Source of the DNA: Streptomyces griseoruber
Lineage (GTDB): Bacteria; Actinomycetota; Actinomycetes; Streptomycetales; Streptomycetaceae
Direction of reading: 5' to 3'
Assembly: GCF_001514205.1 (NCBI RefSeq)
Contig: NZ_KQ948766.1
Coordinates: 215,190 to 279,189 of the forward strand
DNA length: 64,000 bases
Shown piece by piece: positions 42,512 to 50,921 of the stretch (position 1 is the stretch's first letter; every line of letters begins with the position of its first letter). A program made the position numbers and the translations under genes. The notes under the pieces were generated by a model. The model had not been told where the DNA came from. It did not search any database and worked only from the letters and a program-made list of their open reading frames with translations.

Positions 42512-44134
42512 TCAGCCGACCTTGATGTCGGTGTAGACGGGGACGGAGAACGGGTTGAGCCGGACGTCGGTGAGGCGTTCCCCGTAGCCGCCCGTGCCGT
42601 TCTGGTACCAGAGCGGGATGGCGGCCATGTCGTCCCGGACGACCTCCTCGGCCTGCTGGAACAGCGCCACGGCCTTGGCGGGGTCGGTCTCGGCGTTGGC
42701 CCGGTCGACGAGCCGGTCGAACTCCTTGTTGGACCACTTGCCGTCGTTGGAGGGGGCGTTGGTGTAGTAGAGCGGCTGGAGGAAGTTCTGGATGAGCGGG
42801 TAGTCCATCTGCCAGCCGGCCCGGAAGGGGCCGCTCAGCTTCTGCCGGGTGGTCTTGTCGCGGTAGTCGGCGAAGGTGCCGATCGGGCTGCCCGCACAGG
42901 CCCGGTCATCGCCCAGGACGTTGTTGATGGAGTTGCAGACGGCGTCGACCCACTGCTTGTGCGAGCCGGCGTCCGCGTTGTACGTGATCCGCACCCGTCC
43001 GCCGGGCAGCCCCCCGCCCTCCTGGATCAGCTCCTTGGCCCGGGCCGGGTCGTAGGTGCACCACTCGCCGCACAGTCCCTTGCTGTCGCCGCCCTTGATC
43101 CCGAGGACCGGTGAGGTCCAGTCCGTCGCCGGGACACGGGTGCTCCGGTAGATCGTCCTGGTGATCCGGTCCCGGTCGATGGCCATGGACAGCCCCTTGC
43201 GGACCTTGTCCATGCCGGGCTTGCCCCACTCCTTGTCGTAGTAGGGGAAGGCGATCGTCTGGATGATCCCGGCGGGCTGGTTGAGGTACCGGCCGCCGAG
43301 GTCGCCCGGGGCGTTTGCCAGCTGGGCGGCGGGCACGTCGTCGGTGAGGTCGAGGTTGCCGGCCAGCAGATCGGTGTAGGCGGTGTTGGGGTCGGTGTAG
43401 ACCTTCAGGGTGACCCCGCCGTTGCGCGCCTTGTCCGCGCCGGGGTAGTCGGCCCGGCGGACGAGGTTCATCTGCGCGCCCCGGGTGTACGAGGCGATCG
43501 TGTAGGGCCCGTTGCCGACCGGCTTCTTCAGCCAGGCCTCGTGGTCGTCGAAGAACGCCCGGGGCAGCGGCGAGAAGACGGCGTAGCCGAGGGTGTCCGG
43601 GAAGGACGAGAACTTCTGGCTGAGCCGCACGGTGAAGGTACGGTCGTCGACGATCTTCAGCCCGGAGAGGGTGTCCGCGCTCTGGGTGCCCGTCTCCGGG
43701 TGGATCCGGTCGTAGCCGTCGATGTACTTGAAGAACTCGGCGGCTTTCTGCGCGTTCTTCAGACTCGCCCCGTAGTTCCAGGCGTCGACGAACGAGCGCG
43801 CGGTCACCTTCTCGCCGTTGCTGAACGTCCAGCCGTCCTTGAGGGTGACCGTGAAGTTCTGCGAGTCCGGCGTCTCGATGCTCTGCGCCAGCATGTTCTG
43901 CGCCTGGGCGGTCTCGGGGTCGTACCGCTTCAGCCCGCGGAAGATCATGTCGAGGACCTTGCCGCCCTGCACCTCGTTGGTGTTGGCGGGCTCCAGCGGG
44001 TTCTGCGGGTCGCCCCAGGAGGAGGTGAGGACCGCGCTCGTGTCGCCGCCGCTCCCCCCGCCTCCGCAGGCCGCCGTCGCGAGCAGGGCGGCCGCCGCGC
44101 ACACGGCCCACTTGGCTTGCGTGGCTCCACGCAT
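42512..44134 (-). CDS. oppA: Oligopeptide-binding lipoprotein (SBP family 5, operon 1)
   Basis: A 540-residue extracytoplasmic solute-binding lipoprotein. A signal peptide with lipobox ATAAC (Cys23) precedes a disordered GGGGSGGD linker. The family-5 core includes WTFSNGEKVTARSFVDAW, RVGNGPYTI-like KKPVGNGPYTIASY, and KVRKGLSMAIDRDRI. It captures peptides and delivers them to OppBC. The N-terminus (MRGATQAKWA) closely resembles that of the second operon's binding protein (MRGARSAKWV), so the operons are related by duplication. First gene of its operon. Confidence 0.93.
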   Translation of the reverse strand: MRGATQAKWAVCAAAALLATAACGGGGSGGDTSAVLTSSWGDPQNPLEPANTNEVQGGKVLDMIFRGLKRYDPETAQAQNMLAQSIETPDSQNFTVTLKDGWTFSNGEKVTARSFVDAWNYGASLKNAQKAAEFFKYIDGYDRIHPETGTQSADTLSGLKIVDDRTFTVRLSQKFSSFPDTLGYAVFSPLPRAFFDDHEAWLKKPVGNGPYTIASYTRGAQMNLVRRADYPGADKARNGGVTLKVYTDPNTAYTDLLAGNLDLTDDVPAAQLANAPGDLGGRYLNQPAGIIQTIAFPYYDKEWGKPGMDKVRKGLSMAIDRDRITRTIYRSTRVPATDWTSPVLGIKGGDSKGLCGEWCTYDPARAKELIQEGGGLPGGRVRITYNADAGSHKQWVDAVCNSINNVLGDDRACAGSPIGTFADYRDKTTRQKLSGPFRAGWQMDYPLIQNFLQPLYYTNAPSNDGKWSNKEFDRLVDRANAETDPAKAVALFQQAEEVVRDDMAAIPLWYQNGTGGYGERLTDVRLNPFSVPVYTDIKVG

Positions 44135-44261
44135 GGAGTGCCTCCTCTTGACTGGCGCCGGACCCGGAAGTGCCTTGATCCTTTACCAGCCAATATCGGC
44201 ACATGGCGGCTTCCGTGCATGTTCACCCCACCCGTACGGGTGCGAAGGGCGTCAGAAGGCG

Positions 44262-44295
44262 GACCCCGAACGGCTCGGCTGAGCCGTTCGGGGTC
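44262..44295 (-). terminator. Perfect hairpin downstream of the truncated XRE gene
   Basis: GACCCCGAACGGCTC pairs perfectly with GAGCCGTTCGGGGTC around a 4-base loop, 18 bp after the stop of the truncated regulator. It can also insulate the oligopeptide operon promoter from upstream transcription. Confidence 0.85.
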
Positions 44296-44313
44296 GGTCG
44301 CGCGGAGGGTGGG

Positions 44314-44510
44314 TCAGCGCGGCAGCGCCTTGAAGACCACGGGGACACCGCCGTGCGGTGACATGGAGATCAGCAGGTTCGACGACAGGGCCGCCGCCAG
44401 CCGCTCCAGCAGCGGCAGGGTCGGCACCCCGCGGCCGCACTCCATGCGCGACAGCGCGCCCTGTGTCATGCCCGCCTCGGTCGCGAGGCGTTCCTGCTTT
44501 TGAGAGGGGA
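44314..44510 (-). pseudogene. XRE family regulator, N-terminally truncated
   Basis: The minus frame ending at the stop 44314-44316 encodes SQKQERLATEAGMTQGALSR, then MECGRGVPTLPLLERLAAAL and SSNLLISMSPHGGVPVVFKALPR. This is the second half of an XRE helix-turn-helix and the C-terminal tail of a single-domain regulator. The first helix and the start codon are gone. Homology stops abruptly at about 44510, where a segment reading GACATCCTCCCC (minus strand), resembling an IS200/IS605-type end, begins. It is therefore a remnant, probably of a toxin-antitoxin-type regulator. Confidence 0.7.
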
Positions 44511-44616
44511 GGATGTCAAATCACCAACAAGTCCACCCTAGTGCCGCGGCAGGCAACGTTCGCCCCGGTGAAGGCGGACGCCGACGTCTGGGGCCTGGAG
44601 TGGAAGTGACGGCGAC
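44511..44616. other. Decayed junction with mobile-element-like scar
   Basis: Two things lie here: a GGGGAGGATGTC segment (44508-44519) like the end of an IS200/IS605-type element, and CTAGTGCCGCGGCAGG at 44538-44553. The latter recurs exactly at 63119-63134 beside the TnpB remnant. The plus strand after it encodes QATFAPVKADADVWGLEWK and a stop, an orphan C-terminus with no start. Confidence 0.45.
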
Positions 44617-45003
44617 TCAGGGGCCGGCGACCAGCTCGGTCTCGAAGCCGTCCGTGTTCTCCAGGTAGGCGGCGTAGTGGTCCGGGCCGCCGGCGTGCGG
44701 GTAGCGGTCCGCGAAGAGCGGGGTCCATCCGTGCGCCGGGCCCTCCGCGACCAGCGCGTCCACCTGTGGGCGGCTTCCGGCGTGGAACGCCAGGTGGTTC
44801 AGTCCCGGGCGCATCCGGTCGTGGCCCGTGCCCTCGCGCAGCGCCGGGGACTCCTCGACCACGACGTAGAGCGTGCCGTGCCGCCAGCTGTGGCCGTGGT
44901 CCCAGTCCTGGTACGGCACGTAGCCGAGCCGGCCCAGCAGCCAGCCCCATTCGTCCACGGCCCTGCGCAGGTCGGGAACCCACAGCTCGACGTGGTGAAG
45001 CAT
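44617..45003 (-). CDS. VOC (glyoxalase-fold) family protein
   Basis: A 128-residue vicinal-oxygen-chelate fold protein. It starts MLHHVELWVPDLRRAVDEWG, with a first metal-ligand His at residue 4, contains GLNHLAFHAGSRPQVDAL, and ends with the ligand Glu of DGFETELV. Members are dioxygenases, glyoxalases or resistance proteins; the substrate is not predictable. ATG 45003 has GAAAGGA upstream. It lies downstream of a terminator hairpin, so it is probably transcribed separately from the adjacent oligopeptide operon. Confidence 0.88.
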   Translation of the reverse strand: MLHHVELWVPDLRRAVDEWGWLLGRLGYVPYQDWDHGHSWRHGTLYVVVEESPALREGTGHDRMRPGLNHLAFHAGSRPQVDALVAEGPAHGWTPLFADRYPHAGGPDHYAAYLENTDGFETELVAGP

Positions 45004-45030
45004 CGGCGTCCTTTCCCGGGACAGCACACG

Positions 45031-45059
45031 GCCCGGCACCTCGCCATGAGGTGCCGGGC
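45031..45059 (-). terminator. Terminator after oligopeptide operon 2
   Basis: GCCCGGCACCTC pairs perfectly with GAGGTGCCGGGC around CGCCAT-like loop bases, 14 bp after the stop of the last ATPase gene. It overlaps the leader of the VOC gene. Confidence 0.85.
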
Positions 45060-45072
45060 TCCTGTGTGCGGG

Positions 45073-46218
45073 TCACGCCGCGTGCACGACGTCCTTCTCC
45101 TCGGCGAAGTGGCAGGCCGACTCATGGGCCGCCGGGGTGTCCTCGCCCCGGAAGCGCTCCGGTACGGCGAGCAGCGGCACCTCGGTCGAGCACTTGTCCT
45201 GCGCCTTCCAGCACCGGGTGCGGAAGCGGCAGCCGGACGGCGGGTTCGCCGGCGAGGGCACGTCACCGGTGAGGATGATGCGCTCGCGGCCCTCACGGGC
45301 CTCCGGGTCCGGAACCGGGACCGCCGACAGCAGCGCCTGGGTGTAGGGGTGCGTCGGGTGGTCGTAGATCTGCTCGTCGGAGCCGATCTCGGCGATCCTG
45401 CCGAGGTACATCACGCCGACGCGGTCCGAGATGTGCCGGACGATCGACAGGTCGTGCGCGATGAAGATGTAGGAGAGGTTGAACTCGTCCTGCAGTCGCT
45501 CCATCAGGTTGATGACCTGGGCCTGGACGGACACGTCCAGCGCGGAGACCGGCTCGTCGCAGATGATGATCTCGGGGTTGAGGGCCAGGCCGCGGGCGAT
45601 GCCGATGCGCTGGCGCTGACCGCCCGAGAACTGGTGCGGGTAGCGGTTGATGTACTCCGGGTTCAGACCCACGACGTCCAGGAGTTCCTGGACCTTCCGG
45701 CGCCGGTCCCCCTTGGGGGCCACCTCCGGGTGGATGTCGAAGGGCTCGCCGATGATGTCACCGACCGTCATCCTCGGGTTGAGCGAGGTGTAGGGGTCCT
45801 GGAACACCATCTGGATGTTGCGGCGGACCGCCTTCAGGGCGCGCCCGGACAGCTTGGTGATGTCCTGGCCCTTGTAGAAGATCTCGCCGGCGGTGGCCCG
45901 CTCCAGGTTCATCAGCAGCTTGGCGACCGTGGACTTGCCGCAGCCGGACTCGCCCACGATGCCCAGGGTCTCGCCCTGGTACAGGTCGAAGGAGACCCCG
46001 TCGACGGCCTTGACCGCGCCGATCTGCTTCTTGAACAGGATGCCCTGGGTGAGCGGGAAGTGCTTCACCAGGTTGCGCACCTGGAGGATCGGCTCGCCGC
46101 GGTCCACCGGCGCCTCGATCGCGGCGACCGCCTCCGACTCGGAGTGGACGTCGGCGGTCTCCACCTCGGAGACGTTCGGCGTGGCCTCCTGCTCGTCGTT
46201 CTTGCTGAGCTCAGCCAT
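45073..46218 (-). CDS. Oligopeptide ABC transporter ATPase, OppF-type (operon 2)
   Basis: A 381-residue ATPase with an acidic N-terminal extension of about 40 residues (KNDEQEATPNVSEVETADVH) absent from the operon 1 paralogue. The core has Walker [10 protein letters not shown], signature [16 protein letters not shown], Walker [15 protein letters not shown] and the C-terminal cysteine cluster [16 protein letters not shown]. It is the energy-coupling subunit of the second importer. ATG 46218 overlaps the OppD stop by 8 bp (ATGGCTGA), and a terminator follows the gene. The locus sits where streptomycetes often carry bldK-type transporters; see the findings on naming. Confidence 0.92.
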   Translation of the reverse strand: MAELSKNDEQEATPNVSEVETADVHSESEAVAAIEAPVDRGEPILQVRNLVKHFPLTQGILFKKQIGAVKAVDGVSFDLYQGETLGIVGESGCGKSTVAKLLMNLERATAGEIFYKGQDITKLSGRALKAVRRNIQMVFQDPYTSLNPRMTVGDIIGEPFDIHPEVAPKGDRRRKVQELLDVVGLNPEYINRYPHQFSGGQRQRIGIARGLALNPEIIICDEPVSALDVSVQAQVINLMERLQDEFNLSYIFIAHDLSIVRHISDRVGVMYLGRIAEIGSDEQIYDHPTHPYTQALLSAVPVPDPEAREGRERIILTGDVPSPANPPSGCRFRTRCWKAQDKCSTEVPLLAVPERFRGEDTPAAHESACHFAEEKDVVHAA

Positions 46219-47263
46219 GGATCGTCTCCTTCCAGAAGTGGCACGCCGAACCCCGGCCGACCAGTTCGGCGCCGTCCTGCTCGGTCACCGGCACCAGGGC
46301 CGGGATCTCCGTGCGGCAGATGTCCTGCGCCTTGGGGCAGCGCGGGTTGAAGGCGCAGCCGGTGGGGATCCGCAGCAGGTTGGGCGGCAGACCCTTGATC
46401 GCGTACAGCTCCTGGCCCTTCTGGTCCAGGCGCGGGATCGAGTCCAGCAGACCGCGCGTGTAGGGGTGCGCGGGGCGCTTGTAGAGCTCGTGCACGGGGG
46501 CGCGCTCCACGATCCGGCCCGCGTACATCACCGCGATCTTGTCCGCGACGTCGGCGACCACGCCGAGGTCGTGGGTGATCAGGATCAGACCCATGTTGTA
46601 CTCGCGCTGGAGCTCCGCGAGCAGATCCATGACCTGGGCCTGGACCGTCACGTCGAGGGCCGTGGTGGGCTCGTCGGCGATGATCAGGTCCGGCTCCAGG
46701 GCCAGCGCCATGGCGATCATGATGCGCTGGCGCATACCGCCGGAGAACTGGTGCGGGTAGTCGTCCACCCGGGCCGCGGCGGCCGGGATCTTGACCTTGT
46801 CCATCAGCTCGATCGACTTGGTCCTGGCCTCCTTCTTGGAGAGGCCCTGGTGCACCCGGAACATCTCGCCGAGCTGGTAGCCGACGGAGAGCACCGGGTT
46901 GAGCGAGCTGAGCGCGTCCTGGAAGATCATGGCGATCCGCCGGCCGCGGATGCGGCGGCGCTCCTCGGCGGACATCTTCAGCATGTCCTGGCCGCGGAAG
47001 AGGATCTCGCCCTGCGGGATCCGGGCCGGCGGCATGTCGAGGATGCCCATGATGGCCTGCGCGGTCACGGACTTGCCGGAGCCGGACTCGCCGAGGACGG
47101 CGAGGGTCTCGCCGGCGCTGACGCTGTAGTTGACGCCGTTGACGGCCTGGACGACACCCTCGCGGGTGACGAACTCGACGTGCAGGTCACGCACTTCGAG
47201 CAGTGGCCCGTCGTCGCCCTCGCGGGGCGCCGGTACCGGAGCGGTTTCTTCGATGATGGTCAC
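46211..47263 (-). CDS. Oligopeptide ABC transporter ATPase, OppD-type (operon 2)
   Basis: A 350-residue ATPase: Walker [18 protein letters not shown]-loop [12 protein letters not shown], signature [14 protein letters not shown], Walker [15 protein letters not shown] and C-terminal cysteines TGCAFNPRCPKAQDIC. It pairs with the downstream OppF-type ATPase. The start at 47263 has GGAGG upstream (GGGAGGCG in the 11-bp gap after the permease stop at 47275). Sequence similarity to the operon 1 OppD is very high. Confidence 0.92.
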   Translation of the reverse strand: MTIIEETAPVPAPREGDDGPLLEVRDLHVEFVTREGVVQAVNGVNYSVSAGETLAVLGESGSGKSVTAQAIMGILDMPPARIPQGEILFRGQDMLKMSAEERRRIRGRRIAMIFQDALSSLNPVLSVGYQLGEMFRVHQGLSKKEARTKSIELMDKVKIPAAAARVDDYPHQFSGGMRQRIMIAMALALEPDLIIADEPTTALDVTVQAQVMDLLAELQREYNMGLILITHDLGVVADVADKIAVMYAGRIVERAPVHELYKRPAHPYTRGLLDSIPRLDQKGQELYAIKGLPPNLLRIPTGCAFNPRCPKAQDICRTEIPALVPVTEQDGAELVGRGSACHFWKETIHG

Positions 47264-47274
47264 GTACGCCTCCC

Positions 47275-48222
47275 TCAGCGCGTCTTCGGGTCAAGGGCGT
47301 TGCGTACCGCTTCACCGAGCATGATGAACGCCAGCACCGTGATGGTGAGCATGATCGAGGGGTACAGCATGATCCACTGCGCCACTCGGATCTGGTTGCC
47401 GCCGTCGGAGATGTCGTTGCCCCAGGAGACGCCGTTCAGGCCGAGGCCCAGGAAGGACAGCGTGGCCTCGGAGCCGATGTAGACGCCGAGCGAGATGGTG
47501 GCGACGACGATCACCGGGGCCAGGGTGTTCGGCAGGATGTGCCGGAACAGGATGCGCGGGGTGCTCGCGCCCAGCGCCTTGGCCGCCTGGACGTAGTCGG
47601 ACTGCTTGGTGGTGATCACCGCGCCGCGCATCACGCGGGCCAGCTGGGTCCAGCCGAAGAAGCCCAGGGCGCCGATGACGACCCAGGCCGTGCGCTCCGG
47701 GAAGGAGTTGAGGACGACCATGGTGCCCAGCAGGAACGGGATGCCGAAGAACACGTCCACGAGCCGGGACAGGATCGAGTCGATGATCCCGCCGAAGTAT
47801 CCGGCGATCATGCCGACCAGGCCGCCCGCGATCGTCACCACGATCGTGGTGCCGAAACCGACGGCTATGGAGGCCCGGGCGCCGTAGATGAGCCGGGCGT
47901 AGACGCTGCGGCCCTGCTGGTCGTAGCCCAGCCACTCGGGCGAGAAGACCTTCCCGAGCTGCGGCTTCTGCAGATAGTGCTTGGCCAGGTCGCCGTAGGT
48001 CGGGTTGGCGCTGGTGAACCAGCCGGGGAAGAAGGTGATCGTCAGCAGCAGCAGGATCAGCACCGCGGAGATCAGGAAGATCTTGTTGCGGCGCAGGTCC
48101 TCCCAGGCATCGCCCCACAGGCTGCGGGTCTTCTCGGCCTTGACCGGCTGCGGGGCGGGCGCGGTGGCGTCGACCGCGTCCGGCGCGGCGGTGGCAGTGT
48201 CGGATTTGGTCATGTCAGGCAT
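47275..48222 (-). CDS. Oligopeptide ABC transporter permease, OppC-type (operon 2)
   Basis: A 315-residue permease. A cytosolic N-terminus (MPDMTKSDTATAAPDAV) is followed by six membrane helices (first FLISAVLILLLLTITFFPGWF), the EAA loop DYVQAAKALGASTPRILFRH and the end ALDPKTR. ATG 48222 overlaps the OppB stop by 8 bp (ATGCCTGA), the same overlap as in operon 1. The later ATG at 48213 is a weaker alternative. It forms the channel with the OppB-type permease. Confidence 0.92.
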   Translation of the reverse strand: MPDMTKSDTATAAPDAVDATAPAPQPVKAEKTRSLWGDAWEDLRRNKIFLISAVLILLLLTITFFPGWFTSANPTYGDLAKHYLQKPQLGKVFSPEWLGYDQQGRSVYARLIYGARASIAVGFGTTIVVTIAGGLVGMIAGYFGGIIDSILSRLVDVFFGIPFLLGTMVVLNSFPERTAWVVIGALGFFGWTQLARVMRGAVITTKQSDYVQAAKALGASTPRILFRHILPNTLAPVIVVATISLGVYIGSEATLSFLGLGLNGVSWGNDISDGGNQIRVAQWIMLYPSIMLTITVLAFIMLGEAVRNALDPKTR

Positions 48223-49147
48223 AGCGAATCCTCGGGTCAAGGACCGCGTAGAGCAGGTCGACAAGGAGGCTGGCGACGAGATAGACGAGGACGAGGATGG
48301 TCACCAGGCCCACGAGGGTGGTGCCTTCCCGGCGGACGATCGACTGGTAGATCGTGCCGCCGATGCCCTGGATGTTGAAGATGCCCTCGGTCACGACGGC
48401 GCCGCCGAGCAGGGCGCCGATGTCGGTGCCGAGGTAGGTGACGACCGGGATCAGCGAGTTGCGCATGAGGTGGACACCGACCACCCGGCGGCGGGGCAGG
48501 CCCTTGGCGATGGCCGTGCGGACGTAGTCGGCGCGCATGTTCTCCGCGATCGACGTACGGGTCAGCCGGGACACATAGGCGAGTGACGCCGTGGCCAGCA
48601 CAATCGCGGGCATCAGCAACTCACCGTAGTTCGTCGGGTCGTTGACGTTCGGTTCCAGCCACTGGAGCTCGTCGGCGAAGATCCACTTGAGGATGAAGCC
48701 GAGGACGAACACCGGGACCGAGATCAGCAGCAGCGTGACCATCAGGACCGAGGTGTCGGCGGCCCGTCCGGCACGCAGGCCGGCGAAGACGCCGAGGCCG
48801 ATGCCGAGGACGAGCTCGATGACGAAGGCGAAGCCGCCGAGGCGCAGGGTCACCGGGAAGGCGTCCCCGAGGACATCGGTGACGGGCCGCCCGCTGCCGA
48901 TCTGCGTGCCGAAGTCGGCGTGCAGGATGATGCCCTTCATGTAGTCCCAGTACTGGACCAGGATCGGCTGGTCGAGGCCGTACTGGTGTCTCAGCGCGGC
49001 GATGACCTGAGGGCTTCCGCCCTTGTCGCCGAACAGCCCGCGGACGGGATCGCCGGGCAGGGCGTAGACCATGAGGAAGATGAGCAGTGTGGTCCCGATG
49101 AAGACCGGGATCATCTGGAGCAGTCGTCGTGCGACGTAGCGCCCCAT
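48215..49147 (-). CDS. Oligopeptide ABC transporter permease, OppB-type (operon 2)
   Basis: A 310-residue permease beginning MGRYVARRLLQMIPVFIGTT. It has six membrane helices, the EAA motif DYVRTAIAKGLPRRRVVGVH, and ends DLLYAVLDPRIRYA, the same ending as the operon 1 OppB. A 145-bp gap with three strong hairpins separates it from the binding-protein gene, in contrast to the 6-bp gap in operon 1. This suggests the permease and ATPase genes are expressed at a lower level than the binding protein. Confidence 0.92.
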   Translation of the reverse strand: MGRYVARRLLQMIPVFIGTTLLIFLMVYALPGDPVRGLFGDKGGSPQVIAALRHQYGLDQPILVQYWDYMKGIILHADFGTQIGSGRPVTDVLGDAFPVTLRLGGFAFVIELVLGIGLGVFAGLRAGRAADTSVLMVTLLLISVPVFVLGFILKWIFADELQWLEPNVNDPTNYGELLMPAIVLATASLAYVSRLTRTSIAENMRADYVRTAIAKGLPRRRVVGVHLMRNSLIPVVTYLGTDIGALLGGAVVTEGIFNIQGIGGTIYQSIVRREGTTLVGLVTILVLVYLVASLLVDLLYAVLDPRIRYA

Positions 49148-49176
49148 CGTGCCTCCATAAAAAAGTCACAGCGGCA

Positions 49177-49279
49177 GCATGCGGGCCCTTTCCCCGCGTA
49201 CCGGCCGGCGATACGTGTGGAAAGGGCCCCCCGGCCGCTGCCGTGGCGGCCGGGGCACGCTGTGCGCGCCCCGGCCGAC
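49177..49279 (-). promoter_or_regulatory. Nested intercistronic hairpins between binding protein and permease genes
   Basis: Three stems lie in the 145-bp gap. GGGCCCTTTCC (49183-49193) pairs with GGAAAGGGCCC (49219-49229). CCGGCCGC (49231-49238) pairs with GCGGCCGG (49246-49253). CGGCCGGGGC (49248-49257) pairs with GCCCCGGCCG (49268-49277). The last two share bases 49248-49253 and so exclude each other. They probably attenuate transcription or protect the 3' end of the binding-protein mRNA. Confidence 0.7.
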
Positions 49280-49292
49280 GGGCTGTCTGCGG

Positions 49293-50921
49293 TTACTTCT
49301 TCTTGACCTGGACGCCGGTCAGGATCGGGTCACCGTCCTGGCCGAACTTGACACCCGAGACCTTCTCCGAGTAGCCCGCGTTGACCTTGTAGTACCAGAG
49401 CGGAATGCTCGGCATGTAGTTGACGAGCTGCTTCTCGACCTCCTGGTACTTCTTCACCGAGTCGTCCAGCGTGGTGGCGCTGTCGGCGGCGGCGATGTCC
49501 GCGTCGATCGTCTTGTTGGAGAAGCCGCTCTGGTTGCCGGACGACTTGGTTCCGTACAGGTCACGGAGGAAGTTGGCGTTCACCGGGTAGTCCAGCACCC
49601 AGCCCGAGCGGTACAGGGACTTGACCTCCTTCGCGTCACGCGCGTCGAGGTCGGCCTGGAAGTCGGCCTTCGGGTCGGTGGCGCACTTCACACCGGTGGC
49701 GTTGGTGATGGAGTTGCAGACCGCCTCCACCCACTCCTTGTGACCGCCGTCGGTGTTGTACTGGATGGTGATCGCGTTGCCGGGAACGCCGCCACCCTCC
49801 TTGATGAGCTCCTTGGCCTTGGTCGGGTTGTACTTGGTGACGTCACCCGCGACGTCGGGCTGGTAGCCGAGGACGCCCTTGGCGACCCAGCCGGTGGCCG
49901 GCTCACGGGTGCCCTGGAGCACGGTCTTGGTGATGGTGTCACGGTCGATCGCCATCGACAGGCCCTGAAGGACCTTCGGGTCGATGTCCTTCCACTGCTT
50001 GGTGTAGAAGGCGGGGGTGATCATCTGGATGGCGGAGTACGCCTGGTCGATCGCGCGGTCGCCGAGGTCCTGCTTGTAGACCGGCAGGTCCTTGGGGGCG
50101 ATCTGGGTGGTGACGTCGAGGTTTCCGGACTTCAGGTCCTCGTACGCGGTCTCCGGGGTGGAGTAGTTCTTGAAGACCACGCCGCCGTTCTTGGCCGCGT
50201 TCGAGCCCTTGTAGCCGGCGTACTTCTTGACCGTGATGGCCTTCTTGTGGTCCCAGCTGACGAACTCGTAGGGGCCGTTGCCGACCGGCTTCTCACCGGC
50301 GGCCTTCGGGTCCTTGAAGAAGGAGTCGGGCAGCGGCGAGAAGGCCTGGTAGCCGAGCTTGTACTCGTAGTACGGGATCGCCGTGGTCAGCGCGATGGTG
50401 AAGGTGTTGTCGTCGACGACCTTCAGACCGGAGAGCTCGGTGGCCGTGGCCTTGCCCTTCTCCGGAGCGACCTTGTCGTAGCCCGCGATGTCGGAGAACC
50501 AGAAGCTGTTGGTCTGCTTGTTGTCCGGGTTGGCGGCCCAGTTCCAGGCCTTGACGTAGGACTCGGCGGTGACCGGGGTGCCGTCGTGGAACTTCCAGCC
50601 CGACTTCAGCTTGACCGTCCAGGTCTTGCTGTCCGACGTCTTGATCGACTCGGCGTTCATGTAGACGATCTTGCCGCTCTCGTCGTAGTCGACGAGACCG
50701 GTGAACAGCGAGTTGATCACGATGCTGCCGTAGGACTCCATCGTGTTGGCGGGCTGCAGCGGGTTCTGCGGCTCACCGGACTCGACCGTGAACGTGCCGT
50801 TCGGGTCGATGGCGGCCTTGCTGTCGCCCTTGCTGTCGCTGTCGCCACCACCACAGGCGGTCGCCCCCAGTGCCACAACCGCGGCCATCGCGACCCACTT
50901 GGCACTCCTCGCACCGCGCAT
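49293..50921 (-). CDS. Oligopeptide-binding lipoprotein (SBP family 5, operon 2)
   Basis: A 542-residue solute-binding lipoprotein. Signal MRGARSAKWVAMAAVVALGA runs into lipobox ATAC (Cys23). The family-5 core includes WKFHDGTPVTAESYVKAWNW, EKPVGNGPYEFVSWD and VLQGLSMAIDRDTI. It is rich in Lys and Tyr compared with the operon 1 paralogue. ATG 50921 is preceded by GAGGAGG. First gene of operon 2; its promoter must lie in the 0.5-kb gap toward typA. In streptomycetes a transporter of this kind at this chromosomal position (BldK) imports a developmental signal, but the specificity cannot be inferred here. Confidence 0.93.
   Translation of the reverse strand: MRGARSAKWVAMAAVVALGATACGGGDSDSKGDSKAAIDPNGTFTVESGEPQNPLQPANTMESYGSIVINSLFTGLVDYDESGKIVYMNAESIKTSDSKTWTVKLKSGWKFHDGTPVTAESYVKAWNWAANPDNKQTNSFWFSDIAGYDKVAPEKGKATATELSGLKVVDDNTFTIALTTAIPYYEYKLGYQAFSPLPDSFFKDPKAAGEKPVGNGPYEFVSWDHKKAITVKKYAGYKGSNAAKNGGVVFKNYSTPETAYEDLKSGNLDVTTQIAPKDLPVYKQDLGDRAIDQAYSAIQMITPAFYTKQWKDIDPKVLQGLSMAIDRDTITKTVLQGTREPATGWVAKGVLGYQPDVAGDVTKYNPTKAKELIKEGGGVPGNAITIQYNTDGGHKEWVEAVCNSITNATGVKCATDPKADFQADLDARDAKEVKSLYRSGWVLDYPVNANFLRDLYGTKSSGNQSGFSNKTIDADIAAADSATTLDDSVKKYQEVEKQLVNYMPSIPLWYYKVNAGYSEKVSGVKFGQDGDPILTGVQVKKK

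Noticed and set aside
45073..50921. Naming the second oligopeptide operon bldK
   Set aside because: Position fits, but the gene order recalled for bldK differs (a permease precedes the binding protein), and two similar operons are present; without phylogeny the name is not safe.
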